Shown here: piece after piece, positions 11,605 to 23,201 of the stretch
Layout of the letters: every line of letters begins with the position of its first letter
Position numbering within the stretch: the stretch's first letter is position 1
From: Bremia lactucae
Taxonomy: Eukaryota > Oomycota > Peronosporomycetes > Peronosporales > Peronosporaceae
Reading direction: 5' to 3'
NCBI RefSeq assembly: GCF_004359215.1
Contig: NC_090621.1
Location: 62,001 to 126,000, forward strand
Length of the DNA stretch: 64,000 nt
Notes under the pieces: model-generated
Told to the model about the DNA's origin: nothing
Databases searched by the model: none
Seen by the model: only the letters and a program-made list of their open reading frames with translations
Position numbers and translations under genes: made by a program

Positions 11605-12086
11605 TGTAACGGGGCACCTTTCAATAGTACTGATCAGTACTAGTTAACCTTACACTGATTACAATGTAGGTGAGATGCCTCGAAATTACACGTACACAAA
11701 GTTACAGAGGAAGGTTTCTATGGATCTTAGGGTCTTTAGCTTACAGGTCTAGACTAAGGCTTATCAATAGAGAATAGTAAAGCTGTATTAATGTATTTAG
11801 TTTCCTAAGTAACGATCATCTATCTACTTCTGAACGTATTATATTAATATTTAACTAAGGATGTCGCGTCCTTGCGATCCACACTATCCTTGTCTTATAA
11901 TGATTGACTGGACTGATTTAGACTTAAATCAACCGATCAATAGACCTAATGTTTTATTGTATCAATTACCAAATTTGGTAATATGAGTACTATTTAAGTT
12001 AAAATTAATGAAGATATAATTTCGTATTTCTTTGTTTATTTCCTCTTATAGGAAATAATACCTATGAAACGAGACACCCCATTTCA
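11605..12086 (+). repeat. Family C LTR, 5' LTR of a Gypsy element
   Basis: It begins TGTAACGGGGCACC and ends ACACCCCATTTCA, and is followed at 12231 by a gag-like start. The inner sequence differs from family A but shares the terminal words. A piece of the same family is found at 27030-27129. Confidence 0.6.
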
Positions 12087-12230
12087 TCACCCCACCTTAA
12101 CTAACAGTCACTATTGCGACTGATGTAGGGTGACCGGAAATACTATTATGTCTTTCCGTGTAATTTTGCATTATTGATTTTAATCAAAATACCGTTATTA
12201 TTTGCCTTATTGATTTTGACCGAGATCAAC

Positions 12231-13900
12231 ATGGCGACAAACAAGTCTGTGCGCGTGGCCCGTGAGGCCGCAAAGCTGGCAGCTGCACGGATTAGTGCAG
12301 CTGTTAGTATTGCAAATGTTTAAGTAGACGCTAATGCGTCGACTGTGTGGAATACGTAACCTCCTACCCCAATTGAAGGTGACTGAGATATGTCATCTGA
12401 TAATATAATTGCAGGTGACGGTGACAAGTCACCTGCTACACCAATTGTAGGTGACTGGACCAAGTCACCGGCACCGCCCGACTCAGTGGCTACTGTAAAT
12501 GCCGCCGGATCACCTAAGGACGAGTCCGTTAAACCTTTGGTTTCTAATGTGACAACCTAAGAGGTGATGACGAGTTTGGTGGGGAGTCATCGGATGGTGA
12601 CTTCGTGGGCGATGATCACTCTGGTGACTAAGTATACGTCACTAGAAACTAAGTGATCTGTAGGGAAGAGTGTTACTGGTGGTGCTAGTTTGCATACGCC
12701 AGGAAAGGAGTGATTCTAGGGATTGCTTCAAGGGCCAAGTTAACGTTAACATGCGCCATCAAGAGAGGAATCGCAAAACGTTGCGGCTCGCTCCTGAAAA
12801 TAGACATAGTTTCCCCTCGAAGAATAACCTAATTCGTTGGTCTGGTATGACAACGATCGATATCACATTCCGTTATTTGACTCAGCCAGGCTTCACTGGT
12901 GAGAATGAGACGGAATTCTTTATCGGCATCGGTAGTACTCTTCTATGCGGGGGAAGGATGCAAACCTTTGCTCCAAGCTTGGACAGCCTTTGTGCTCAAT
13001 ATGCAAAACATAGGCCTGACAAGCTAAATGCTCTCCGTGAACGGTTCGAGAAACGGACCGTAGTCGGTGCACACTATAAGCTACAACGTTTGTCTAGACA
13101 GGCAGGAATTCCTTGCCTTTCGTGGGGGGACTCATGTCAATGCTGTTTTAAAGGGGCAGGTCATGCCTCTAAAGAAGCATGTACCCCAAAGCTTGAGGTA
13201 GAGAGCAAAGAAATATTCCCTTAAAGATTCTCATTTGAGGACGCTCATCTAACAAGATGCATCAAGGGATTGAGAACCTTCAATACTATTACGAGCGCGG
13301 GAAACGTTCGTTCTTGATGGACTCTCTGTCGAGGCGGATGTTCTCATCGTACTGCAAGACGAGACCCGTCCAACATCAGTTGGGAACGAGGTTCCTAACT
13401 ATCATGCGAGGGTGGATACCCTCGCCAACGAACGAGATGACTCGTTCGAACCCCCTTTACCTCACGGCGGTTCAAGAAGCTTTCAACATGAAAATGCTTC
13501 TCATCACTCGAATTTGTCAACGGATGTGGAGGGGGGGGAATCGGGATCGACTCATTTGACGAGCCCGAATCAACATCGTGATTGGACCACTCCTCTTATT
13601 ATCTAAAGGAGGATCTTGATCACGAGCGAGCCCATCGCAGCGAGTTAGCGGTGACTGTCGACAATGTGTTTCGTGACCATATGAAAAATTGTGCGCAGGT
13701 TGCGACTGAACAAATGGCGAACAAGAGGACATGTCAGTCCCTTCAAAACGAGCTGGTGACAGCTCGTCAGAAGATCTCTTCCTTGAAGGAAAGAGTGGAT
13801 CGTCTGGTTCAAGAGAATCAGACTATGTTCCGAGACAACAAGGCTTTGGCTCGAAACCATCAGGCTTTGGCGATGCCCTCGACCGTTCCGGTGTAACCCG
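12231..13900 (+). pseudogene. Ty3/Gypsy gag, degenerate (family C)
   Basis: An ATG at 12231 opens a short frame (MATNKSVRVAREAAKLAAAR) that stops after 30 codons. Further gag-like frames follow at 12670-13224, 13412-13606 and 13582-13896. The 12670 frame ends in a zinc-knuckle-like CQCCFKGAGHASKEAC. The 13582 frame is a strongly charged, heptad-rich segment of about 80 residues that should form a coiled coil (QNELVTARQKISSLKERVD). The order is 5' LTR, gag, pol, all on the plus strand, so these pieces are one element. Confidence 0.6.
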
Positions 13901-14399
13901 GAATTGGAAGAAGCCTCGTACCCATAGATACCCAACATAAAACGTAGGATGCGCGCACGCATACCACGAGGCAGCGATGTAGAACACAAAACGGCCCAAT
14001 ATACCTGGGCAGTAATTTATCACTGCCTTCATCACGACATGTTTCAGAAGGTCAACCGTAGACAGTACGACTGGGTTATTAGAATTAATTGATGGTATGT
14101 TGTCTTCCGTTTCTGTTGGTCCACCGCATCAGCGATGGACTCCTGTACAAGACGGACCCATGCTTCTCAAGCCAAAAAAAATTACCTGCTATCTCTTTTT
14201 TTGTTTTCAGTGCGACCGGCTCGCACTGCGGTATTTAAATCTATTCGTTATTAAGAGTATTATCGTTCTCATTAATAATTTTCTTTTTGATGTTAAGTCT
14301 TTCAGCATCGTTATTAAAGTCAGTAATAACATTATTGTTATTACTGAGTTTGTCCACCTCAATGTAAATTAAATCAACATTAGTATCTTTCGCATTGAC

Positions 14400-15798
14400 C
14401 TTAGTGCTAATGCGTGATGAGCAAGAGCTAAACTTTTTTTTTGCTCGAGCGAGTCCTTGTATTCCCTAGATAGTTCCATGCGAGTTGCCTATGGATTAAG
14501 GCACTCGACATTAGATCGAGCTCAAACCGGGCTCGAAGTACTGTGTCAGTGAAGCAGTGGCCACTGCCACGTGAAGAAGTACTTGCGATCGATAAATTCT
14601 TTACCGGTCGCGTAAAAGCGGGCCATGAAAGGAGGTCAACCTCCCCACATAGCTCTCCAACCTTCTGTGTGCCGAAGGCGACAGGAGGGTGGCGGATAGT
14701 GCACGCATTTAATAAACTGAATGCTGCAACGGTACCGGCTCAAACGCCGATACCTAGAAAAGACGTAATCATAGATGGTATGTCTAAGAGTACCATCTTT
14801 CCGTCTATGGATCTGATGGATGAATTTTATCAGATCCTTATGCGTGAACAAGACATCCCGTACACAGCAGTGAGCACTCCCAGTGGGATGCTTTGGAAAA
14901 AGCTATTAATGCCACAGGAGCTTAGTAACGCTCCTGCAACTTTCAACAGATGCGTAACGAATCCGTTGAGTCCGGTGCAAAAATTCGCACCGAGTTATTT
15001 TGACGATTTTTTCGTCCATAGTCAGACAATTGACAGAAAGGCGGACGTGGAAGTTCATAAAAATCACGTTCGTCAGATTTTTACATTTATGCAAAAGCAC
15101 ATGTTGCACGCAAATCTCGAGAAGTGCATATTCGCTGCAAGCGAAAAAACACTTCTTGGGTGCATCGTCGGTAAACACGGCGTGCGCCCTGATCCCGAAA
15201 AGATCAAGGCAATTACCGACTGGCCATTTCCAGTCGATGTCAAGGGACTTAGAAAGTTCCTTGGGCTAGCGGCGTACTTGCACAAGAACTCCCGCAATTA
15301 TGTTGAGAAGGCAGATCATCTCTCTCGTCTCTTCAAAAAAGACGGAGAATGGTTATGGCACGCTGATTGTCAGCGTTCCTTTGAAGATATCAAGCAAAGC
15401 TTGATGCAATCGCCTATCTTGGCGATTGCAGATCAAGACAGACCATTCCATGTGGTCTGTGACGCCAGCGATTTCGCAATCGGCTGTGCGTTAATGCAAT
15501 ACGATACAGATGGCGCGGAGCGCGTCGTCTGTTACCAATCGCGTCAGCTGCAACCAGCTGAACGCAATTACCCAGTGCATGACAAGGAACTCCTTGCCAT
15601 GAAATATGCATTGGCTAAATTTAGGATCTACCTCCTAGGAGATAGATTGTACAACGTATATGCGGACCATGCGTCATTATGCACGGCCGTAAATAGCCCA
15701 CACCACTCGCAAAGAATGGCGAGGTGTCTTTCCTTCTTCGCGGCGTATAATTTCTCCGTAGAATATAAACCAGGACGACTTGATGTCGTCGCTGATGC
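14400..15798 (+). pseudogene. Ty3/Gypsy pol: reverse transcriptase and RNase H (family C)
   Basis: One frame is open for about 430 codons (14543-15835). The RT has the palm motifs WRIVHAFNKLNAATVPAQTP, FPSMDLMDEFYQIL and the catalytic YFDDFFVHS. It continues through the connection (GLRKFLGLAAYL) into an RNase H of the Gypsy type (FHVVCDASDFAIGCALMQYD, YPVHDKELLAMKYAL, YADHASL). Family elements then have YKPGRLDVVADALSRRP, but here identity ends at VADA (15798), and after 3 unmatched bases an inverted integrase piece follows. The frame has no ATG at 14543 (GTG), because upstream protease sequence is lost. Confidence 0.85.
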
Positions 15799-15801
15799 TG
15801 T

Positions 15802-16060
15802 TCGTCTTCGGGAAATCCGAAAACGAAGTCCATAGATACGGACTGCCAACATTCTGCCGAAGTGGGAGAGGTTAAAGAGGTACACGGCGGGGCTTCACCC
15901 GTTGACATACCTCGCAAGCACGAATGTACTTGCGCAAGAATTGATACTGGCATGGCCAGTAAATGTCGTGACTTGCTGTAAGATAAGTTGTCTCACGTCC
16001 ACGATGTCCACTTGTTGGTCTTTGGGCACTCATACATGATGCGCAAGCGCGAATCATTGT
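15802..16060 (-). pseudogene. Gypsy integrase N-terminal piece, inverted
   Basis: On the minus strand the H2C2 zinc-binding region of a Gypsy integrase is visible (TASHDIYWPCQYQF, then RACEVCQRVKPRR), followed by SVSMDFVFGFPED, the start of the catalytic core. It is cut at 15802, right after FPED, where it meets the plus-strand RNase H. The same region in the plus orientation is at 18.55-18.81 kb. Confidence 0.75.
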
Positions 16061-16115
16061 ACAACTCTGAACTTAGGGGTAGCTTCAGAGTCCGCGTCAG
16101 TAGGGCATCCCGCCC

Positions 16116-17243
16116 CTACTGCGCTCCTGCATTTCCCGACCCCTCAGTGGTCGAGGCAGAACTCATGCGTCTCGCACGCTGGTTCTTGCCATCGCCCTTT
16201 GGGAAGGGAGTCCTCTTGCTGGGCATTTTTGCCCCAGCAGGGACCCTGGCATAGCAGCGAGCCATCATATGGCCGCGCTTGCCGCATTTAAAACAGACCA
16301 CGTCTGCATTGCCCAACTCCATAGGAGTGGCATCTGTCCTCTCGGCCGACGGCTTATACCAAGCTGTCGCCGAGGCACTGTTGTAGGATTGCTCCTCAAC
16401 TAAGGCAATTTGGATTGCCTCTTCCATCGTCGACGGCACCTTTCTGAAAAGGGCCTGTCGCGATGGGCCATGCCGTAGTCCGTTCATAAACGTGGGCACC
16501 TTAATGTGCTCCGGAATCGGACCTACGGTTATGGATGCGGACAGCGAGCGCATCTCTTGCACATACTCTTGCAGAGATCGCTTCGCCTGTCGCGCCCCAA
16601 AGAAGCGCGCCTGAAGCAACACTTCGTTGTTCGGCGGCTGGTACATGGCGCGAATCTTATCCTTAAAGATCGCCCATGAGGGGAACGCTTTTCTGTCCGC
16701 CATAAGCGCCGAGTAAGCCCACTCTGAGGCCTTACCGCGCAGATGCGACATAGCGTACGACACCATCCGGCTGTCGTCCTCGATGAGCTGGGCGACACCA
16801 CATTGCTCCACGGCTAAAAGCCAGTGGACAATCGTGTGCGCCGCAGTTCCATCGAACTTGGGCGGGTCCATCCGAATGGGCCTCGGCTGATGCGGCCGGG
16901 CAGAGAGCATCTCAACAGTCCTGTTGAGAGCCTCGCTCCGAGCCTGCTCATGCCTCAGCTCATCCTTAGTCTGAGTGACGGACTCCGCCGCAGCATGGCC
17001 TTGTGCCTCGGACGCGGCCCTCCTCTGTCCGAGCACGAATGCCTCAAACTACTCCAACTGAGCAACATGTTGCTCAGGAGGACTACCCAGGAGCCTGGCC
17101 AAGGCTTGTTCACCAAGTCCCTGCGCCATAAGCCCTGCCACCTCCCGATGATGTTCAGAGAGGTGAGGAAAATGAGCCCAATCAATATGAAGGCTCAGCC
17201 TCACGTACACACGCAGAGATGCGGTGTGTGGTAAGGATTTCAA
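16116..17243 (-). pseudogene. Gypsy gag (family B), nearly intact, one internal stop
   Basis: The frame is open from 17036 to 16116 (306 codons) and extends in the same frame to 17243 across one TAG at 17051-17049, where sister copies at 29.7 and 57.3 kb have CAG. It contains a retrotransposon gag domain (PPKFDGTAAHTIVHWLLAVE, RGKASEWAYSALMADRKAFP) and a CCHC knuckle CFKCGKRGHMMARC. Sister copies start with ATG at MSLNIDWAHF. Here that ATG reads CTG, so the start is also lost. A leader and LTR remnant follow upstream toward the gap at 17466. Confidence 0.8.
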
Positions 17244-17465
17244 GTGCTACCAAGTGTAGGCGGGCACGTCGTAATGCGGCCACGCTCTACTTAGACACAC
17301 ACCCTAGCACAGCGAGGAAGCGGTTTAACCTGCTTCTCTTGCGTGCAGTGCGGTAGTTGTGGGCGCGTTAGCGACCTCACCCAACACACCAAGTACTTTG
17401 ATTAAGAGTCGTCACGGGAGCGGTAATCCGGCTCCTCGTGCGCACTTATCAAGTAGGAAGTAGTT
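17244..17465 (-). repeat. Family B leader and LTR end, minus orientation
   Basis: Reverse complement of the leader seen after the LTRs at 28967 and 56577 (CGGATTACCGCTCCCGTGACGA and the TACTTGGTAAGTGCGCACGAGG-like junction). It runs into the N gap. Confidence 0.7.
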
Positions 17466-17565
17466 NNNNNNNNNNNNNNNNNNNNNNNNNNNNNNNNNNN
17501 NNNNNNNNNNNNNNNNNNNNNNNNNNNNNNNNNNNNNNNNNNNNNNNNNNNNNNNNNNNNNNNNN
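17466..17565. other. Assembly gap, 100 N
   Basis: Exactly 100 N, the conventional length for a gap of unknown size. It separates a minus-strand family B element from a plus-strand Gypsy pol. Confidence 0.95.
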
Positions 17566-20390
17566 CACTTCTTGGGTGCATTGTAGGCAAACACGGCTTG
17601 CGCCCTGATCCCGAAATGATAAAGGTGATCACCGACTGGCCAGTTCCAGTCGATGTCATGGAACTTAGAAAGTTCCTTGGTTTAGCGGCGTACTTGCACA
17701 AGTACTCACGCAATTATGCCGAGATGACAATTCATCTCTCTCGTCTCGAAAAAAATACAAGAAATGGATATGGAACGCTGGTTGTCAGCGCTCCTTTCAA
17801 GGTATCAAGCAAAGCTTGATGCATTCGCCCATATGGCGATTCCAGATCAAGACAGACCATTCCATGTGGTCTGTGACGCCAGCAATTTCGCAATCGGCTG
17901 CGCGATAATGCAATACGACACAGACGGCGCGGAGCGCGTCGTCAGTTACCAATCGCGTCAGCTACAACCAGCTGAACGCAATTACCCAGTGCATGACAAG
18001 GAGTTCTTTGCCATGAAATATGCATTATCTAAATTTAGGGTCTATCTCCTCGGAGATAGATCGTTCATCGTATATACGGACCTTGCGTCATTACGCACGG
18101 CCGTAAACAGTCCACACCTCTCGCAAAGAATGGCGAGGTGGCTGTCCTTCTTCGCGAAGTATAACTTCTACGTCGAATATAAACCAGGACGGCTTAATGT
18201 CGTCGCTGATGCGTTATCACGCCGACCCGATTTCGAGTCAGCTGTGCACCCCAACAGTGAAAGTGATCTTACTGTTGCAACACTCACTACTAGTGCTCCG
18301 TCATCAACCTTAGTTGATGACATAAAGAAAACCTATAAAGAAGATAAGGACCTTCTATGTTTGATGGATCATTTAATGAATCCATCCGATAAATCTTTTA
18401 AAGATTTACCGGCTTTGTATCGATCGTCATCCGATTGATACACGACACGCAATAATTTATTGCATTACGATCGTCATCCGATTGATACACGACACGCAAT
18501 AATTTATTGCATTTCACAGCCGTTACCGGCGACACTCCACGGGCCTTCGTCCCAACTCACAATGATTTGCACTTGCGCATCGTGTATGAGTTGGTCACGA
18601 TGCAACAACAAGTGAACATTGTGGACGTGACAAGACTTATCTCACAATAAGTCGCGACTTTTACTGGCCCCGCCAGTATCAGTTCGTGCTTGCGAGGTTC
18701 AACGGGTGACGCCTGGTGACGCCAGACCTTCTACCCGTGCGCGTCTTTAACCTCTACCACTCCCGACAGAGTGTTGGCAGTCGGTATTTATCGAATTCAT
18801 TTTCGGATTTCCCGAAGACGATCACAAAAACAATGGAATCCTTGTTTTTGTAGACAGATTCAGCAAGATGGTACATCTTGCTGCAGTACCGGAGTCGATT
18901 ACGGCTCCGGGTTGTGCCCGTGTCTTATCGACATGGTTTTCAAACTCCACGGTTTACCCCGTGAATTGGTATCGGATTGAGATCATCGATTCACAATGGA
19001 GTTCTGTCAATCCGTGTTCCGAGAGATCGGAACACGGCTGACTATGTCAATACCCGATCGCCCAGAAACGGATGGTCAATCAGAACGGTAAATCGCGTGT
19101 TTGAAGAGATACTTCGAGATTACGTCCAATCGTATCCGAATTAATGCGAGTTTTAGTTGATGGTCGAATTCGCCATCAATAATTAGGTGCATGCGTCAAC
19201 AACGCAAACACTCATCTTCGTGAATGACTTACGCCATCCTCTCATTTCCATCCAATTAGAGGGATCCTCTTGTTTAAGGGGGGGGGGCTCGCACGAGCAA
19301 AACCATTTCTGGCGCATGCTCATCATGCGTCGAAGTTAACAACGACGCGAATGAGGTCGATGTCGATTGCTTCGACATCGAAGATGAGATAAATCTCATG
19401 GCAGTGCGCACAAAGCGCACTGAAAAAGTCAAAACAAATTAGTCAGCAGAGAGATTCCTGCTGGCTCGAGAATCAGTAATCCGTTTCATACAGGATTTCA
19501 TTGCTAACGCAGTGGACCGTCAGAAACGGAACGCAGACAAACATGGAAGAGCAAACGCTCTTTCATTTAAAATTAATGATCTAGTGCTACTCTCTACGGT
19601 AAATTTACCTAAGCGTTTGGTCACTAATGTGAGTGGCAGTAAACTACTACCCAAGTTCATTGGGCCTTTCTGTGTACTGCATCGCAGAGGCATTGCGTAC
19701 ACAATAGAATTGCCACGTAGGATGCGAATACATCCTACGTTTTACGTTTGTGGGCTCCGCCCGTACCATTAGTACGCGGTTACTTACGAGGACAGATCCG
19801 ACCATCTCTTTTAAGAATTCATGCAAGATTCTCGTGGTCACGAACCACATTCTTATGCTGAATCTGGAGATTTTCATATCGGGTCCGAAGGTCCTCGGAA
19901 CCGTGATAATCTAGCGACGGTTCATCGCGAAGAGCGTGATAAGTCCGTTCGTACTCCGTCATTGAGAACGCACTCTTTGAACGGTTTTCAACCGTTCGAT
20001 ATGGTGAACCTGCACCGTCTACTCCAATGGTTGACGCTTACCGTGCTCGTGTTCAAACCCTCCTCCCAATAAATAAGGCTAGCGGTCGTGTTTGTCGATC
20101 TTCGACTCTAGATCCGACGCACGGTTCGGATCTAACTTTTAATCCGCCACCACAACCACTGGTGAATTACCACGGTTGTCACTGTTTTTTAGTGGAACGT
20201 ATTCTAAACCCCGTGATTTGAAGGGGCAGCGAACGAGTCGTCTGGTTCGCTGGAGTGGTTATCCACCTTCGCATGACACATGGGAGCATTGTTCCCAGCT
20301 GGTTGTTGACGTTGAGGGCCTTGTCTGTCAGTATGACGAGACTCATCCGATGGATCAGATGAGACATTTTATTGGTTCACTCCCTTGAGT
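17566..20390 (+). pseudogene. Ty3/Gypsy pol: RT end, RNase H, integrase, chromodomain (upstream of a family A LTR)
   Basis: Begins after the gap in the RT thumb/connection (HFLGCIVGKHG-type, then MELRKFLGLAAYLHKYS). RNase H is open at 17764-18438 (FHVVCDASNFAIGCAIMQYD, YPVHDKEFFAMKYAL, ending YKPGRLNVVADALSRRP). The integrase zinc region and core are broken across 18.55-19.4 kb (HFRISRR, VDRFSKM-like, HGLPRELVSD). The integrase C-terminal part is at 19512-19772 (DRQKRNADKHGRAN, LPKRLVTNVSG, RMRIHPTFYV). A chromodomain is readable at 20221-20388 (RLVRWSGYPPSHDTWEHCSQL). Chromodomains of this kind target integration to histone-marked chromatin in chromoviruses. Multiple frameshifts and a tandem duplication make it inactive. 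Confidence 0.85.
18421..18513. repeat. 47-bp tandem duplication inside the Gypsy pol
   Basis: The unit starting CGATCGTCATCCGATTGATA is present at 18421 and again at 18468, identical as read. It disrupts the frame after RNase H. Confidence 0.9.
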
Positions 20391-20437
20391 AGTACCCACT
20401 GAAGCAGGGGTACCACAAAAACTTTTCTTACGATGGG

Positions 20438-20896
20438 TTACGCATCGTCGTCACCTTGCACAGAGATACGTGCAGGTGACCGTATGAGAGATGGTACGGG
20501 CGATGAGGGATCATCCTCACCGTCGGATCCAAATAGACTCTTTACTCGTCTATTAGAATGAGCCCTCTCATTCGAAGGCTCATAATCAGCCGCCTGACGG
20601 GTATCAGGCGACTGTTCCATCCTCCCCGAGTCGGCCATTTCGTCCGACTCGCACTCATAATCGACCTCTAAAGAGGGGTCGTACTCACGTGGTGAATCAC
20701 CACGTGCACTCGCAACACCAAGTGTTGTGCGAGTGGAAGACACTACGGTAGACGGAACGTCTACCGCAAGAGATAACAATGCGTCACCCGCGGCTGCACG
20801 AACCGCAGCCGAAGGTTCAACACTATCCTCACCCCGCATGAATTGTTCCTTCATGCGATGGAATTTAAAATGATGGATCTGACCAATCAAAATCAT
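20438..20896 (-). CDS. Antisense ORF between Gypsy chromodomain and polypurine tract
   Basis: The minus-strand frame is open for 152 codons from the first ATG (20896); a GTG extends it to 20932. It lies wholly between the end of the plus-strand chromodomain (20388) and the polypurine tract (20961). The protein is hydrophilic and rich in Ser, Asp, Glu and Pro, with acidic blocks (VDYECESDEMADSGRMEQSP, SDGEDDPSSPVPS) and a basic NRRVK patch. I see no named domain. It is open although all sense frames of the host element are broken. Antisense ORFs in this position are known from some plant Gypsy families. Whether this one is translated is unknown, and an inverted gag fragment is an alternative. 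Confidence 0.45.
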   Translation of the reverse strand: MILIGQIHHFKFHRMKEQFMRGEDSVEPSAAVRAAAGDALLSLAVDVPSTVVSSTRTTLGVASARGDSPREYDPSLEVDYECESDEMADSGRMEQSPDTRQAADYEPSNERAHSNRRVKSLFGSDGEDDPSSPVPSLIRSPARISVQGDDDA

Positions 20897-20960
20897 TTTA
20901 AAAATTAAGTGGTCATTTAGCGACCACTCCACCTAATGACATTCAGAGTGATTGTCGTTT

Positions 20961-20973
20961 AAGGGAGGGGTGA
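20961..20973 (+). promoter_or_regulatory. Polypurine tract of the Gypsy element
   Basis: AAGGGAGGGGTGA stands directly before the 3' LTR start TGTAACGGGG. This is the position and composition expected for plus-strand priming. Confidence 0.75.
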
Positions 20974-21423
20974 TGTAACGGGGTGTATCGTTACATGAAA
21001 TTAACAATAAAAGATTGTTAATTAATATTATCCAAAAGGTAGATAATATTTGGAGGAAATTACTTTAAATAGTAATTTCCTGAATTCTTATCCATAAATA
21101 GGTATAGACCATTATGTCTATTTATTCCGCAGACTAATCAGCTGTAGAAGTAATCAAAGAGAGTTACGAGATAAGATAGATAAGAATTCATTTACATGTT
21201 TAGTATTAGTTTATAGTTAAGACAACATTTACAAAGATAGATTAACAAGACACTTAACTATATTAATACAGTTTTCATTTTACCCTCTTAAGCTAACTTG
21301 CCTTAAGAGAAGTCTTCCTCTATACGTACAGTGTACGTCACCTAACGAGAGGCACCACTCACATCTGAAGCAGTGTGAAGTGGACTTGTACTGAAACAGT
21401 GCAAGTCGCAGTGCCCCGTTACA
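20974..21423 (+). repeat. Family A LTR, 3' LTR, mosaic
   Basis: A 450-bp unit from TGTAACGGGG to CCCCGTTACA after a polypurine tract. The first 269 bp match 5418-5686 exactly as read. The last 180 bp match the 27130-27584 LTR better than the 5418 copy. Confidence 0.9.
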
Positions 21424-21481
21424 CTACAGCAAGCAGCAGCTTCAAGGCTCTGCGGCTAGAAGGAATAACAAAAGTGACAGT

Positions 21482-21729
21482 TAAGATAAGATAAGAATTC
21501 AATTGCATGTTTAGTATTAGTTTATAATAAAGTTAGAGTTAACAGATAGAAAGAAGAGATACTTAATTATATAGATACAGTTTTCATTTAACCTCTTTAA
21601 TTTAGTTACCTTAAAGAGAAGTCTTTCTCTGCACGTACTAGTGAACGAGAAATAACGTAAGACACGACTCGCAACTGAAGCAGTGCGAAGTGGACTTGTA
21701 CTGAAGCAGTACAAATCGTAGTGCCCCGT
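21482..21729 (+). repeat. Family A LTR, 3' part
   Basis: Similar to 5621-5869, ending GTGCCCCGTTACA. The 5' half is missing. It stands 58 bp after the previous LTR. Confidence 0.75.
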
Positions 21730-23201
21730 TACAATATTACTATCGCAAAAACATCTTGCTTAAATGTCGAGACGTCGCAAAGATCCAGTGATAAGAATAG
21801 ACAGCAACACTATCGATAAGTCACATGACTTTAATAGTATAATCAGGTCGAAAATTAAGGTAAATAAACATCAACCGTGCAATATTGTACTAAAAAGCTA
21901 TTTACTGAGCTTACTACTACATCATGGATTTTGCAAATAGGTTGAAAGAAAGAATACACTAAGCTATGTCCTGAGCAAAAAACTTCATGAATTTTGTAAA
22001 TATAAGTATTGCTCGGTAAGGGAAAGGTCCTCAAAATGGTTCATCACTACACTGGGCCTTCATGCATACGTGTTTGAGTTATTTTGAATGATTGCCAAGT
22101 TAACTTACAAATCTGGCATAGCAATTTCTTGCATTTAGTTAGATTCACGTGAAAGTCACGTGTCAAGCTAATATACATCTTCCGTACACACATAAAGTAT
22201 TCTACACCTAAGGCAATGTCGCAAGGCAGTAGTTTTTTAACCGTGCAATGGTGTAGAGAAAGCATAGATTTTTATACCTTCCCTAGCAATGACGACAACC
22301 AAGAAAATGCAAAAATCCTTGTGAGATCGCTGTATTTTTTCTTTTGCATGACTCATTCTTACTGCAACAACGTTGTGCTTAGTCGTAAGCCAAAACCAAA
22401 CATCACATGAAAGCGGAATTGTGATAATTTGGAACTTGTGCTCAAGTAATTGTCTGAGCCAATATAGATCTAATTGCTGTAGCAGCTTTCAAGGCTTCTA
22501 ATGCTCAAAGCGCAAATGTGCTTCAACGGCCGTCATCTAAGAGCTGGCATATTAGCAATGATGTTTTCGAGATGTTCGTAAAAGCAAGAAAGGAATGTTA
22601 CTAAAACCCACGGTCTAAAGTCGCTCACTTTTTTTTAACTTAAAATTCTCGGTCCCTGGCCGTTCTAATCATGGTCTAAAGCTTTTTAATTGCTTTTTTC
22701 ACAGATCATAGCATTGCCAACTGGACGGCGCAGCTGGACTTGAAATTTTTGCCCAGTCGGGCTGCATCTGATGGCATGTACAAACAGGCTACAGATGGGA
22801 AGAAGACGTGGATTCAGGAAGAGTTATCCAGCCGAAGAATGTTACATCTTCAAAGAGAGCCGGTGTGCGCATTTTCTGCTCGCTGACCAACATAAGCTTT
22901 GCGCCATCACTAGCAGTTCGATCGGCTGCGAAGTCTTATTCTCACCTCCTTAAACGTTCCGGAAGGTCACTCAACTGGCACCGACGCCCCCCCTTAGCCA
23001 TCAACTCGACTTGTATGCTTCAAAAAGACACCATTTGAACCGCATACATAGTAAAAGCAATCGATCATTACGATTTGTAAATAAAATGACGACGAACGAT
23101 TGTAAAGGTGCTGGAATCAGAGCGCATTGAATTCTGATAACGGAAACTTCAATTCACAACGTGACCTTCATTCTATCATGCTAGTATCAATGCCTTAGAA
23201 T
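21730..23201. other. No confident gene
   Basis: Mostly AT-rich. A stretch at about 22.70-23.00 kb is more GC-rich and has overlapping frames of 60-76 codons on the plus strand after a possible splice acceptor (TTTTTTCACAG, near 22703), but no frame has motifs I recognise. Confidence 0.4.
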
